A stretch of 64,000 bases of DNA, from assembly GCF_019578655.1 (NCBI RefSeq), contig NC_063256.1, positions 34,148,342-34,212,341 of the forward strand, given 5' to 3'. Within the stretch, counting starts at the first letter, position 1; each line of letters begins with the position of its first letter. Both the position numbers and the translations under genes were made by a program. The notes beneath the pieces were generated by a model. The model made no database searches, was not told the DNA's origin, and saw nothing but the letters and a program-made list of their open reading frames with translations. Source of the stretch: Ricinus communis (taxonomy: Eukaryota; Streptophyta; Magnoliopsida; Malpighiales; Euphorbiaceae). This document shows positions 24,530-37,287 of the stretch, piece by piece.

Positions 24530-26419
24530 GATTTCATAAAAATTAAATATATATTTAGCCCCCTGAATTTGTCACTTCTTTTTGAAATTAGACTCCTAAT
24601 TTAAATTTTAGTTCAATTGAATCACTCAACTTTTTGTAATTATTTTAATTTTATGTACATTGCATTAATTAAAAAATACATCAAAATCTATTTAGATGAA
24701 ATCTTGATGTAAAAAGATAGGAATTTCTATCTTTCAAGTCAATGCATAAGTAAAATCAAATAATAAACGAATAAAAAAATAATATAAAAATATATTATCT
24801 TCTTATCTCTTTAAATTAGTAAAATAAAATTGTCTCGAAATTATATTTTACGAACTTTGATAAAAGTTATTTTTAAAACTCCTAAACAAATCTTTTAATC
24901 TCTAAATTTAATTTCGTGAAATACTCTTTTTATCAACGATGACTAGTGGATTAAAATCATCAATTTGATCTCAAAACTGCCTAACAACAATGGTATCATC
25001 TTCTCATAAAGAGACATGAGTGATTTGAATAGAATAGAAGTTGTTCTTAAGTGAAATTACTCCTAAAAATGAAGAAGAAATGAAATTGAATAGCAAAATG
25101 GATTCATTTATTTAAGAGGAAAGTTCAAATATATCATTATCATACTTGAACAAATATTTTAACATGGGCAAGGACTAATTGTTTTGGCTTTATTAGTTAT
25201 CATAATGAGATCTTTCCATTTTATATTTTGATCTTACTTTATAAAAATTTTGGGTTAATGGTGGTGATATAGGTTTGTAAAACCAGAGAATTAGTGAGTA
25301 AAAGAAAAAAAGATGGTTTAATAAACTGAGTGATTTCTAGGAAAAAAAAAAAGGTGATTATTTAAGTTTATTTGGTCTAAAAATTGCAATTTTCCATTTA
25401 TTTGATCTCTTGAAATAAATACATAGAGTTATTCATTTTTTATCCTTTATTATTATTATTATTATTTTATTTCAGCTAATAAGAAAGAATTTAAAATAAT
25501 AAAAAGTAAAGTTAAAAGAACCATTGAACCAAAATTAAGTTTAGGAACTCAATTCTTAAAAAAAGACCGTTGTTTTTTTTGCTCAACTTTTTCTTTTATA
25601 TGGTTAGTTTTATAGTTTATTTTATAACGGTGTAGATTTTTGTTAATATCATTATTTTATTTTTATCTTTTATTTATATTGTTTTATTTTTTTTGTTAAC
25701 TTAAAACATTTTTATTTTAGATGTGTCTCTTCTTTTTTATTTTTAGTATATCTTTCTCTCAAATTAAATGTTTATCTTTTTTTATCTTTTTTGAATTTAA
25801 AACTTAATTTTTCTTGCTTAAAATTAGAAGTTATGATGGAATTTTAATTGATAATAGTTCTATAAATTGAATTTCGTTATAGAATCTAGTAGTTAGATTT
25901 TTAAAAAATTGATTAAATCTACTTTTTTTAAAAATGAAATGGCTAAAAAGAAAGGAAGTGAAGTGAAATTAGATAAACAAAAGGAATGATGCTGCTGGAA
26001 AAATGAAGAAGAAATAGACCAAGAAGAGGTTGCATGGATATTCTATAAAATCATTAAAAAAATGTGAGTAAAGATTCTCCCATAAGACGATTGAAAAAGA
26101 GAAAAGTTGTGTCTAAAGAACCTGTTCCTGATTCGAAGAAATCTTAATTAAAAAAATAGAAAAAAATCTCTATTGAGGAACTTGTTTCTCACACTTTTGA
26201 AAGTATATTGTTTTAAAAAAAAATATAAATAAATATATATGAAAAGGTTTTATATATATATTTTTTACAATATCTTGTGGTTAATATTTAGTTTATTTAA
26301 AACATATTTTGACGATATTATTAAAATATCTGAAATATATTTTTTATATGATTTTTATATATCATTATATCTAAAGTACACTGTTGATATACCTACGTTT
26401 TGATTGATAAATTTACATT
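24530..26419. other. AT-rich intergenic region
   Basis: No gene is seen. An ATT-repeat lies near 25450-25467. The rest is low-complexity A/T-rich DNA without recognised motifs. Confidence 0.5.
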
Positions 26420-27255
26420 ATCATTAGATGAGGTTTATTACTCTATGAGTGCTTTATAGTTCATGGATTTTGTAGTTGAATTTTTGAGTTTTGTATGATC
26501 TTTATTTGTCTTTAAAAAGGATACTATTTAGATGTTAAAAAGATATGATAAATTAATATATTATTAAAGTGATTGAAATTTATTTTGTTTTAATTTTTCT
26601 ATAACAAGATATTTGAAGTATACTATTTAAACACTAAGAAGATATATTCACTTGTATACTATTAAAATGATTGAGGTGTATTTTTGTTTTAGTTTTTGTA
26701 AAGCATGATACTTAAAATACACTGTTGATTTTATTTATTTTAGTTTTGTTTTTTGTATAGAGTATACTAATGATACTTAAAGTGTATTTTAACAATATAT
26801 TGTATTTTTCGTTTATATGTTTTTCTACCTTCTTTTTTATTATAATTTTAAATTGTCAATAAATAAGGTTTTGTTACTTTTATATGTGCTTTATAGTTTA
26901 TTGATTTCTTTAGTTTTATTTGTATTTATTGTTGTCTATGAAAAAGATACTATTTAAATACTAAAAAGATATGATATATCAAAATATTGTTAAAGTAATT
27001 GAAGTTTATTTTATTTTAATTTTTCTAGAGCAGAATATTTAAGGATACTATTTAAATACTGAAAAGATACTATATATTATGATATTATTAAAGCAATTGA
27101 TGTATATTTTGACTTTTTAGTTTTTAGTTTTTGTAAAACATGATAGTTAAAGTATATTGTTGATTTCTTTTATTTTAGTTTTGTTCTTTTGTATATAATA
27201 TACTAATGATATATTGTTGTCTTCTTTTTGTGTGTTTTGTTTATATGTTTTTGTT
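26420..27255. repeat. Tandem duplication of about 437 bp, degenerate
   Basis: A segment at about 26420-26850 recurs at about 26857-27255 with clear colinearity. Shared landmarks include TGCTTTATAG at 26450 and 26887, GATACTATTTA, and TTATATGTTTTT. Inside each unit a shorter piece beginning with GATACTATTTAAA-type sequence is itself repeated about 100 bp apart. A partial further copy may precede 26420. The region is noncoding. Confidence 0.65.
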
Positions 27256-27399
27256 TATTTGTGTGAAATAGACTAATAAAATATTAGTGATATATTTTTT
27301 GTTAATTTGTTGTAGAAGTGGAATTTCAAAATTAAGAAAATATTTTCATACGAAAGCGTGAGTTGTTTTGAGAAGAATATAATTAGTCATATTGGAAAA

Positions 27400-28060
27400 A
27401 TTCTTTCAAAAACTCAATTAGAGTTGTTTAGAAAGAGATTTCATATTGCGTAGAAGCTCATGACTATTTTTCATACTTTCTTATTTCTGTATATTTATTA
27501 TTGCTCAATCTCCAATTGGTTTCTATTATTTATTATTATTGAGTCAATACTATCACTTTGTGATTCTTGCTCTTCCATTTTCTTTTTTGCTTTCATAATA
27601 TTTACAAATTCAATGAAATCTGGATTTCTTTCTTTTACAGCTTCATTTGTTGAATTTTATTCCATTACTGATGTTGATGGTGTTGTTTTTTCTTGAAAAA
27701 TTGTAAGCTTCATATTTGTTGATCTTTATTTTAATGTAAAATTTGTATTTTTTATTCTCTTAGTTATAAATACAAGGCAAAGTGGATAAATTGTATAATC
27801 TCCTTCTTTTCTAGTTTCAAATAGAATTTTAAATCTGTATCATTTTGAACTTTTAGTGGTGGATATTTACCCTTCACTTTATACTTAGTAAGCAATTGAT
27901 TTACCTCTTTTTTGCTTTCTACTTACCTTATAGAATATTCATTAATGCAGAGAAGTTTGAAATCAGAATGTCACAAATTTTGAAATTAACAAAGTCTACA
28001 TTTTCATCTCATCGTCCATTGTGTTGGAGCAATACTGACATACTGTATAAAAAGTTACTA
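27400..28060 (-). mobile_element. Possible MULE transposase N-terminal fragment
   Basis: The minus strand at about 27895-27785 reads YKVKGKYPPLKVQNDTDLKFYL, the pattern KYPP-x-x-x-x-ND-x-D-x-x-FYL seen in the N-terminal region of plant MULE proteins. Downstream, near 27690-27560, a second open piece reads NEAVKERNPDFIEFVNI. Both are short and separated by stops. No transposase core is present. Confidence 0.42.
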
Positions 28061-28111
28061 TCTAGATATTTAAAAAATACTTTTACTATATATCTTTATA
28101 ATATAAAGTAA

Positions 28112-29710
28112 TATATGTAAAATAATACATTTAAAAATATTTTACTGGAAAAGATATATTTTTAAAATATTTTATCTTGTTCATGTAAATATACAAAAAA
28201 TACTATTAAAATACTTGAAAGATATTATTGATATATGATATAATGTCATAAAATTTTAAGAATATACACTAATGTGTCAATTTTTAGAAATTTAATTAAA
28301 AGTCAAAACAAATAAATTATTCCATAAAATCCCTTCAATATTTTGTTATAACAATATAAATACAATAACTCTTTTTTGTTATTTTTACATAATTATAAAG
28401 CTTATATTTCTTGTTTTCAAATATAATGAACTTAATTGAAAGGTTTTGAAATATTTTGATGCAATCCCTTTTTAATATACTATTTTAGCTCCAAAAATAC
28501 ATATATTGTTACTGAAATGTGAATTGTAACTTTCTTTGAATGTTGGAATCTAAATTTCAGCTTCAATACAAACTTGTTTTATTCTTTATTTTTTTGTTTG
28601 GCAGTCGTAATAATTTATTTATTTAATTAATCATTTTTCTTCTTTGATTTTATGCTCTTATTCTCACTTTCGGATGTCGAAATGAAATTGTCATATTAAT
28701 TTTATTTCTTATTTTATGAGAGTTTTAATTTTGAAAGGAAACAACTGTTTTTTGCTGAAAGTCTCAAAATAATATAAACAAAATTCCTTGATTTAATTTT
28801 CCATATAAATAAAATTAATCTATTTATAAAAAAAATGATACCCTTTATAAAATTCTATAAATTCAATCCCATATATGTACTTCACTTCTATAAAAAAAGG
28901 TAAAATACAATACATACAATAGTAATATTATGACATCATCACACCCCTTACTATAATTTCATTAAAGTATATTAAAATACATTATTATACCACTTATATA
29001 AAAAATACATAAAACATGTCATTTTAACTTAGAATATTCAAATAATCATTTAAGTTCAACCATGAGTGAATATTTTTTTAGATTAATTTTTTAACTCACG
29101 AATTGAATCATTAAACATTAAAATAAAGAAATTAAACATATTTTTATTAGAAATAAAAGTCTAAACAAAATAACAATAAATTTTGACAGTTTATTATCAA
29201 ATTACTTAAAAGTATATTTAAACAATTTATTTTCAAATTAAATAATAACTTCTTTTTATTTCTTCTACGAAGTAAGAAATTTCTTTAATATTATGTGAAA
29301 TTAATTAATATATTAATTATCAAATTATTAAATAAATATAATTTAATGCGATTGTGCTTCACATATTACTTGTTATATTTTAAATTGGTGAATCTCATTG
29401 TTGTATTATAAATATATTCTTAATTAATCTCTTATAAGTATTTTTAGTTAGACTAAAAATATTATCTAAAGGAGGAATATGAAGAATACATGTAACTTTA
29501 CCAAAATTATGTTAAATTATTATTATTATTACATATTCTTAAAAGAGATTGTTATTTTATTAATTTATTAATTACTAAAATTACAATTAATGTGTTATTT
29601 TTAGGATAAAAATATTACTATTTGATTAATAAATAAATTATTGACTATTTCCAACTAAGTCTAATAAAAAATTTAAAAGCTAAAGAAATACTTATTTATA
29701 ATAAATAAGG

Positions 29711-29768
<58 letters not shown>

Positions 29769-30839
29769 TTCTGAACCCTTAAAGTTTTTGATATGTGTAC
29801 TTAATTTTTGACACATAGAATTTTTATTTTGATATGCGTACTACTTTTGACATATGAAATTCAAATTTATTTGTAATTTTATAACTTTTTCTATTAATTT
29901 ATTGATTAATAGATTACATTCCTAATTAAACACGGACTCTAATTCCAAGAGATAGGATATTAATTATATTTTAATATTATATTAATTAATAAATAATTTT
30001 TCAATCAAATAATGATACTAATCTTATCATAAGAAATAGTAACACATTAATTATATTCTAATACTATATTAACTAATAAATAGTTTTCTAATCCTATAAT
30101 GATATTAAATATATTCTTAAAAATAGTATAGTAATTATTTTTAATATTATATTAACTAAATTTTCTAATTAGATAATAATTCTAATATAGAAAATAACAT
30201 CTTAAAATTATATTTCTAATATTATATTTTAATAATAAATTAAAATTTTAATTATATAATAAAATTTAATTTTAAAAATAGTAATATTAATTATACTGAT
30301 ATGTTAATTTATAATATTAAATAAATAATTTTTATATTATTGTATTAACAAAATTTTAAAATTTTAAAAAAAGTAAAAAAATTTATAAATAGTTAGTTTA
30401 TTTTTAAGCAACATTAAATATTGAACATTTTATTAGAATGTATCTGTCAACTTAATTTTATAATTAAAATAATAATAACAGCAGTGCAACGCATGGATAA
30501 ACGGCTATTAGTTATTAAAGTTGCATCAAGTAAGTCCCTTTAAACTTTTTTAATTAATACCAACACAAATTTTAGTATGAGAACCAAAATTTTCACAGGA
30601 CGAGTCAATCATTTTTTTTCACATAGACAAATTTCATATTTATACAAAGTATGAATATGCAAGAAAAATAAATTAATAGGTTTAGGATTTTTTTTATTTA
30701 CATAGAAGGTCAATAGCCATGAATTATATAATATAAAATATTTATTTTTTTACATTCATTATTAAAGTAATAACTTGTTTAATTTAAAAAATAAGAAATT
30801 CAGCTCAAATCTCTCTTTTAAAAGTAAATATTATTTATC
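28112..30839. other. AT-rich gene-free region
   Basis: Very AT-rich with no coding family recognised on either strand. It includes an AT microsatellite at 29713-29762. Confidence 0.5.
29713..29762. repeat. AT dinucleotide microsatellite
   Basis: About 50 bases of uninterrupted AT repeat. Confidence 0.95.
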
Positions 30840-31435
30840 ATTTGAACTAAATATTCAATGGAATAAGTAGGCATAGGGCCACCGAATCTCGTAGTAAGTC
30901 TGACCATTCACTAACTTAATCAAATCTCAATACAATAGCACTGAACCACAATTAACCTTAACCATCAGGTTCTCCATATTTAGAATATGGACTGCCAATA
31001 TGAATAAGCAAGATCGAAATTTATATGAAATTTATAAAAGAATAAATCTGAAATTCCTACTGTGGAGATTCTAGAATTATAAAAGTCAACATACCAATAA
31101 AATATCAATTACATTAACCCGAAGATGAAGGAATTGGGCTGCTAGATGAAAAGCACTGCGGAAAAACTAACCACACCTGAAAAATATTTAAATTGAGACT
31201 GTCAGTCTCGGGAGTGAGTTAAAATCATATATCCAAAAACAATTACAAACACTTCAATAACACATTTATTTAGTTTAAAATAAACTTTAAGTCGTGTAAA
31301 AATATACGTATCATGTTATGCTTAAATAAAAAAAATTCCACATACTACGGGATGGAGTACTTCAGTAGAACCCTAATCCCCATTGCTAAACAGGCTCAGC
31401 CTTTCAGCTCTCTCATTTCCAGCATCACTGGTGCA

Positions 31436-31579
31436 CAGAGAGCGAAGCTCGACCAGGGTCCTTAATCCAGTATGGTCACTTAACTTTCCAACTAAGCCAG
31501 TGCCAGAGAGCAATGCTCGACTAAGGACCTCCGGCAACTCACTCTACTAGCCCAGAGAGTTAAACTCGACCAGGGCAAA
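31436..31579. repeat. Three diverged copies of a CAGAGAG...CTCGACCAGGG motif
   Basis: Motifs beginning CAGAGAGCGAAGCTCGACC, CAGAGAGCAATGCTCGACT and CAGAGAGTTAAACTCGACC start at 31436, 31504 and 31553. Each contains a short potential hairpin (GAGC...GCTC type). Confidence 0.7.
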
Positions 31580-32489
31580 TCCTAAACCATTTTTCTATTA
31601 TCTGACTCAAAATTCATACCGGTGCACACGCGGTCCTGATGCAACCCATCAGATGGCATGTTCTACTGCCGTCTCATCCCGAGTCAACATGCAATCACAA
31701 TTGCCATAATGCATAAATGAAACGTATATAAACAGTAAATAAATAAATAATTAAAATATTAATCATTTATTAGAGCTATTATGTAAAATCTTAGCATGAC
31801 ACACGTAAGCAAATATATGACTTTAACTCATAGTTCTGAAGACCTCCTAGCTCTGCTCCGATGTCTCGGGTGGAGCAAGCTGAACTGATGGATTTATCTA
31901 ATCATGGGAACAATTTAATTAGAAAAAGTGAAACATTTAACAATTAAACCTAGGTTTAGACTCCTAGGACTGACTGTCTAAATTTTTTTGACTCTACCAA
32001 AAATACGGCAGAATCTCTCCAAAATTACGGATATTTACCCCTCGTATAACAGGTCCAGGACCTGCAAGAAAACACTTCAAATATACAACGATAAATTAAC
32101 GGAAGTCGGGCCACCAAAACTGCATTAGTTTTCCCGACTCCGCAATACAATACAAACACGACTATTGGTAGAGGTCCGATAAATTATTTATTTTAACTAA
32201 TAAACCTCACATTCTTAATATTCAACATAATAATTAAATACATAACTTTTAATAAATGAACTCTAAAAATCTACGGGCTAGAGATTTACCGAGACGCTTG
32301 ATCACTCGGTCGACTCGCCTCCAGCCGCCGGAGTCCGATTGACGATCCGAACGCACCAACAGACTCAAAACAATGCACTGATGATGATCTCAGCTTCCGA
32401 TCTTCCGATTCGACCCCCGATCATTCGGAGAAATTTACGGACGATCTCGACCGTCGATTTTCAAACGCAGTCCGATCGCCACGAAATCG

Positions 32490-32497
32490 GTGCCATT
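32490..32497. repeat. 8-bp target-site duplication (left) of hAT MITE
   Basis: GTGCCATT occurs here and identically at 32960-32967. Confidence 0.92.
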
Positions 32498-32959
32498 TAG
32501 ACCTGTTCATAGGGCGGGCCTGGGCGGGCTTGGGCAGGGCCTGACCGGGCTTGACTTTATTTTGAACAAGCTTGAGCCCGCCCAAGCCCGAAATTTTTTT
32601 AATATCTCTCAGCCCAAGCCCGAGCCCGAATTTTTTTAAAAAGCCCGGCCCGACCAATTGTTAAACCTGTAAATAAGGATCGGGTCTGGGCGGGTTCGGG
32701 TCGAGCTTGAGTTTAGTTTTATTTAAATATATTATTAATAACAATAAAATTATAGACAGAAATAATAGGTAGCTAAGTGTTATGTAGCACTTAATTATAA
32801 GTTGAAGGTCACAGGTTCGAATGCTAGGTATGACTTTTTTTTTTCATAATTAAACTAAACATCGGGCTAGGTCGGGCGGGCTTGGATTTTTATGTAAATT
32901 CCCAGCCCGACCCATAAGAGTGCGGGCCGGGCGGGTGCCCAGGCCCATGAACAGGTCTA
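32498..32959. mobile_element. hAT-type MITE (non-autonomous), 462 bp
   Basis: The terminal inverted repeats are TAGACCTGTTCAT at the left and ATGAACAGGTCTA at the right, a perfect 13-bp match, flanked by the perfect 8-bp duplication GTGCCATT. Both features define a hAT-superfamily insertion. Inside, GGGCGGGC/CCCGCCC-type subterminal repeats are abundant at both ends (32510-32710 and 32870-32945), as expected for hAT transposase binding regions. There is no transposase. A tRNA-like box pair lies inside (separate entry). Confidence 0.93.
32769..32826 (+). other. tRNA-like A and B boxes inside the hAT MITE
   Basis: TAGCTAAGTG at 32770-32779 resembles the Pol III A box (TRGCNNAGTGG). GGTTCGAATGC at 32814-32824 resembles the B box (GGTTCGANNCC). 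The spacing fits a tRNA or SINE head. No intact tRNA fold can be drawn from it. Confidence 0.45.
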
Positions 32960-32967
32960 GTGCCATT
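32960..32967. repeat. 8-bp target-site duplication (right) of hAT MITE
   Basis: GTGCCATT, identical to 32490-32497. Confidence 0.92.
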
Positions 32968-34140
32968 AGAAAGCTTGAGGTGAGGAGAGTTCGGATATGT
33001 CCTCTGATCGGCCATCCTTGCTGGAACTCGTCGGAAAAGCCAAAAACTCCAACTGCCCCCCATTTTCTCTCTCCACTGCAAACTTCCAACTCCGGCCACC
33101 ATTTGCGACACCACCACCGCCAAAATGAAGCTCAGGCCAAGGGGAGTCGATCGCCACGCGACTCGGCCTCTAAAGCCGCCGGAAACACCACGCACGGTAT
33201 TGACAGCCGACGCTTCTCTCTCTTCTTCTTTTTTTCCGTTGCCGACGGCAGCATCGCCGCTTTGCTTGACGCCACCGCTTCTTGGCCATTAGCTCCTGTC
33301 CCATGTACCCATGATGCATCCTCCCTCCTTCTTCTTCTCCTCCTTCCCGATTTCCTTCCTCCTCCTTCCTGTCTTCCTTCTTTCTTTTCTTTCCTTTTTC
33401 TCTCCATATCGAGTTTTGGTCCCTGAACTTTTCTTATTTACCATTTAGTCCCTCAATTTCTTAAATTACAACAATTTTATCCTGCAAAATTTCTGATTAA
33501 TTCTTAAACTTTTCTTTAGCTTTTCAATTAAGCCCCTCACTATTTAATTTGGGCCAAAATAGAATTATTGAAAATATAGAATTACCGATTTACCCTTGCT
33601 TTTAAATGTAAAATTATCAGAATGCCCTTACCGACACATTTAATTACAAAAACACCAACCATACAAATTTTCATTTAAAACCCCAAATTAAAACAATTAT
33701 ATTTTCAATCTTTATTTCAAAATTAATTGCCAATTTAGTCCTAACACTTAATTAATCAATTTACTAACTATTTTCTAATTAAATCAATATTATTTGCTAA
33801 TTAAGATTCATCATTCTTAAATAAATTCTTTTATAAAATATTATTTATTAATTCTTTCATAACTCTCAAATATAGAATTTTAATTCATATATTCATATTG
33901 GGGAGAAAATTAAATGACCAAAAATATAATTTATTGCCCAAGGAATTTACTTAATTAATTTCTTAAAAATTAAACTAATTTGATATAGAAAAATAACTCT
34001 CTTATTTTTATCTAGCATTGAAATTCTACTTTAAATCATCCCAATTAAACTAATTAAAAATAAAATAATATTAATTTAAATAAAAACTCATTATTAATTA
34101 TTACTAATATTATTATTATTAAAAAAATTTCAGATATTAC

Positions 34141-35039
34141 AAAGGTGTCCAAATTCGTTTTTTGAATATTAATTAAAAAATCAGTTATTTATTTATTAAA
34201 TAGAAGAATTATAATGTAGTATTTAAATCTATTAGCAAAACATGTATATATATTTTATTATTTTTATTTTTACCAATACAATAAGGCATATATTCTAGAT
34301 TACAATTTTATTGGATACAATTTGGTGAGACATATTTGAATTTTTAAAACTTGGCTGATTAGCAATTGAAACCATGAATTTATGGGTCATTTGACCACTA
34401 GACTTAAAATTGAATTTTTAATATAATTATCCCATTGGTAACACGACCATAAGAGATTACTAGTGTAGGCATTTTAGGATTATTATATCATGCAACCGAC
34501 AACATCAAGAATCATGCATCCAAAGATTAAAACATACGTGTATTGTTAGAAACAAAGTTAGGCGTGTTTTGATAAATTATGAACGTAGAGCTTGTTTAGT
34601 CAGATATTAATTTATATTTTACATCATTAAATGACTAATAAATTAAAAAAAAATAAAAATAAATTAACACGAAAAATTTAGATTTATTGTAAAATAAATA
34701 AATTAATATACTATAAATATTTTTTTTTATTATATATCATTCCTTGATTTTATATTATATCATATTATTATTAAAAATCTTACTTTTTTCATTTCAATTT
34801 TTGTAATTTACTGTATCTATATTTATTTTTTGCTACAACACGAAATTTAATTTTTTAAGAATATGTTAATACTTTTATAAGAGAAATCTGTATATTAAAA
34901 TAATAAAATTTTTAATCAACATAATTAAGAGTAAATATAAGAAAAAATAATTTTATATTCTCAAAAGAATGAAAATAATTTTAACATTTTTTTTCAAACA
35001 TTATCATTATGATTTAAATTTATAAAATGACTTGTAGGT
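34141..35039. other. AT-rich intergenic region
   Basis: No gene or clear element is seen. Confidence 0.5.
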
Positions 35040-35149
35040 TCATATGTTGTAAATTGTAGATTCATCACATGTATACCCGACATTCATAAGTTATAGTCTA
35101 AAAGATCATAAATTAAAAATATATTCATATGTTAAGAACAAGTTGACTA

Positions 35150-35600
35150 GTAAAAATTAATGAACATACACTTCATATTTAATAAATTTTATACCAATAA
35201 TAGATATACAATTTGTAAGTAATGAACCTAAAATTTATGTTTAATAAATCTGACACTAATATATGAATATACAATTTATAAATAATGAACCTGACACTAA
35301 TAATATATGAATATACAATTTATAAACAATGAACCTGACACTAATAATAAATGAATATACACTTTATAAGTAATGAATGATAGATTCACATATTAACATA
35401 TTCATAAGTAAAAGTTAATGAATATACACTTTATATTTTGTGAACAGATAAATATACAATTTATAAGTAATGAACATAAAATTTATGTTTAATAAATATG
35501 AAACTAACAATAAATGAATGTATACTTTATAAGTGATAAATTCAAAGTTCATGTTTAATGAACTCGACACTAATAATAAATGAATATATACTTTATAAGT
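35150..35600. repeat. Array of short degenerate repeats (TGAATATACA-TTTATAAGTAATGAAC type)
   Basis: Units of roughly 50-60 bp recur. Each carries some version of AATGAACCTGACACTAATAA, then ATGAATATACA and TTTATAA, for example near 35280, 35330 and 35570. The copies have diverged and the edges are vague. Confidence 0.65.
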
Positions 35601-36165
35601 TATGAATATACCGTCTATGCGTAAAACAAATTGGTATTCGTAGGTTAAAAAAAAAAGTTCATTATCTATAAACTACAAGTTCATCAAATCTACACTTGAG
35701 GTTCATTTAATATAGCACACACATTAATATCTATATAAAAGTCATTTAGTCTCAATTAGCTATTTGTTCTCTATAATTAAGCTTATTAAATGCTTTTCTA
35801 ATCTAAATAAAAATACTAAAAAGTGTTAATTAGTATGAATATACACTTTATAAGAATAATCTAAAGTTCATGTTTAATGAACTTGACACTAATAATAAAT
35901 GAATATATACTTTATAAGTAATGAATATACCGTCTGTGCATAAAACAAATCATTATTCATATGTTAGAAAATAACCATTCACTATCTATAAACTATAAGT
36001 TTATCAAATATACACTTGAGGTTCCTTAATAAATAAATATATTAATATCTATAGAAGAGTCATTTAATCTCAATTAGTTATTTATTTTCTATAATTATAC
36101 TTATTAAATACTTTCTTAATTTAAATAAAATACTGAAAGACGTTAACTAGTATAGAATAAAGGAA
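35531..36165. repeat. Tandem duplication with 319-bp period
   Basis: Sequence starting near 35531 recurs from about 35850 in the same order. GTTCATGTTTAATGAACT occurs at 35547 and 35866, followed in both copies by ATACCGTCT, TACACTTGAGGTTC, AGTCATTTA and CTATAATTA. It is noncoding. Its first copy merges with the short-repeat array. Confidence 0.8.
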
Positions 36166-36199
36166 GTAACTACTAATAAAATTTTAAAAAAATAATAAT

Positions 36200-37287
36200 T
36201 AAGATAATCCAGGTTCACAATACTGTGGTGAGTCTGGGTCTATAATAGAACTTAGGACACAAAATAGGGAAAGAGCCGTTAGAAATACTCAGGCCCGAAA
36301 GACCGGTCGAGTCGTCCTTCAACCTAACTTGGCCAACAAGTGAAAGGATATAGGACAGTGTGGCCACATCCCGGCGCGGCACAAGCCTGCCACCAACACA
36401 AACGCTAGTACAAATGAAAGAACAATGGGAGACCAAGCCAATCATAAGACATATATGCAGGAATACACTACCTATCCTTCCCATATATACAAGGAATGAG
36501 ATGACAAGGTAAACCCTAAAAAAAAAATCTAACTCTTTAAACCCTAGCTATCTTCCCTCTTCTCTCTATACTTTCCGCCGGCAAGAATGTCAGGAATGAC
36601 TGTGCCGATTTCCCAGTTGTTGTCGTTGCTCCAATCGCAGTCTATCTTGCAAGACCGAGCTTGGAAGAGAAGACACACTTGAGACTAGTGTCATTACTCA
36701 TAATATTTATATTTATAATTAGTTTCTTTGATAAAATTAAAGAAAGATAGAGAGATATAAAAGTTTGTTTCATACAAGGATTAGAACTATCAGTTACAGT
36801 TTTGGTTGGTTTGATTTTTCAGTTCGATTTTGTTTAGTCCTTAAATTTTAGTACAGTTTGGAATACATTTCCATGCTACTCTTCAGGCACCATAAAAGGA
36901 TGACCACCCAAAACCCTAATAATCAACAACTACTAATAAATGATAAGTATGACCTAAATTTGGCATTTCTTCTGGTTTCTTAACCCTGCACCTGCCAGAG
37001 TCTAATTCAAGCACTCCTTAACCAACAACAGTTTTGTTAGTTTTGTTTGGCCAAAGATATCTATCCTCCATCATCATGTAATCTTGGGCTGAGAATTTTC
37101 AAATGGCAGCAAATTACAACTCATTGCCTTTCTTATTCTCCAACTCTATTTATATGAATTTTGACAGTATAACAATGGTGGATTCTCTTAACATAGACAA
37201 ATATACTCAAACATTATTATTATTATTATTATTATTATCATCATATAATTGTCACCTTCCTCTCCTTGCTCTCCTTCCCCCCCCACC
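36200..37287. other. Intergenic region and 5' flank of the NOI gene
   Basis: 36210-36690 is GC-richer and may be a retroelement remnant, but I see no protein motif. An ATT microsatellite lies at 37213-37238, about 50 bases before the NOI start codon, and probably falls in the 5' UTR or core promoter. Confidence 0.45.

Larger units (their letters stand above)
30840..34140. other. Retroelement-like noncoding block
   Basis: This stretch is clearly less AT-rich than its surroundings and has no coding domain. It contains phrases common in plant LTR or non-autonomous retroelement noncoding DNA (GGTCCCTGAACTT, TTTAGTCCCTCAATTTC, AATTAAGCCCC near 33410-33540) and a pyrimidine-rich stretch at 33200-33410. 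A thrice-repeated motif lies at 31436-31579. A hAT MITE is inserted at 32498. I could not find matched LTR ends, so the class is a guess. Long open frames at 32850-33426 are low-complexity shadows. Confidence 0.35.

Noticed and set aside
27460..28111. Plus-strand open frames of 71-78 codons
   Set aside because: A/T-rich random frames; the minus strand has the more protein-like MULE pattern.
32769..32826. A tRNA gene
   Set aside because: The boxes resemble Pol III promoters but no acceptor stem or anticodon arm can be formed, and the sequence lies inside a MITE.
32850..33426. Overlapping long open frames on both strands (up to 168 codons)
   Set aside because: They overlap the GC-richer MITE and pyrimidine-rich stretch, and are low in complexity and rich in Ser/Leu/Pro or Arg/Glu. 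They overlap one another on both strands and have no domain.
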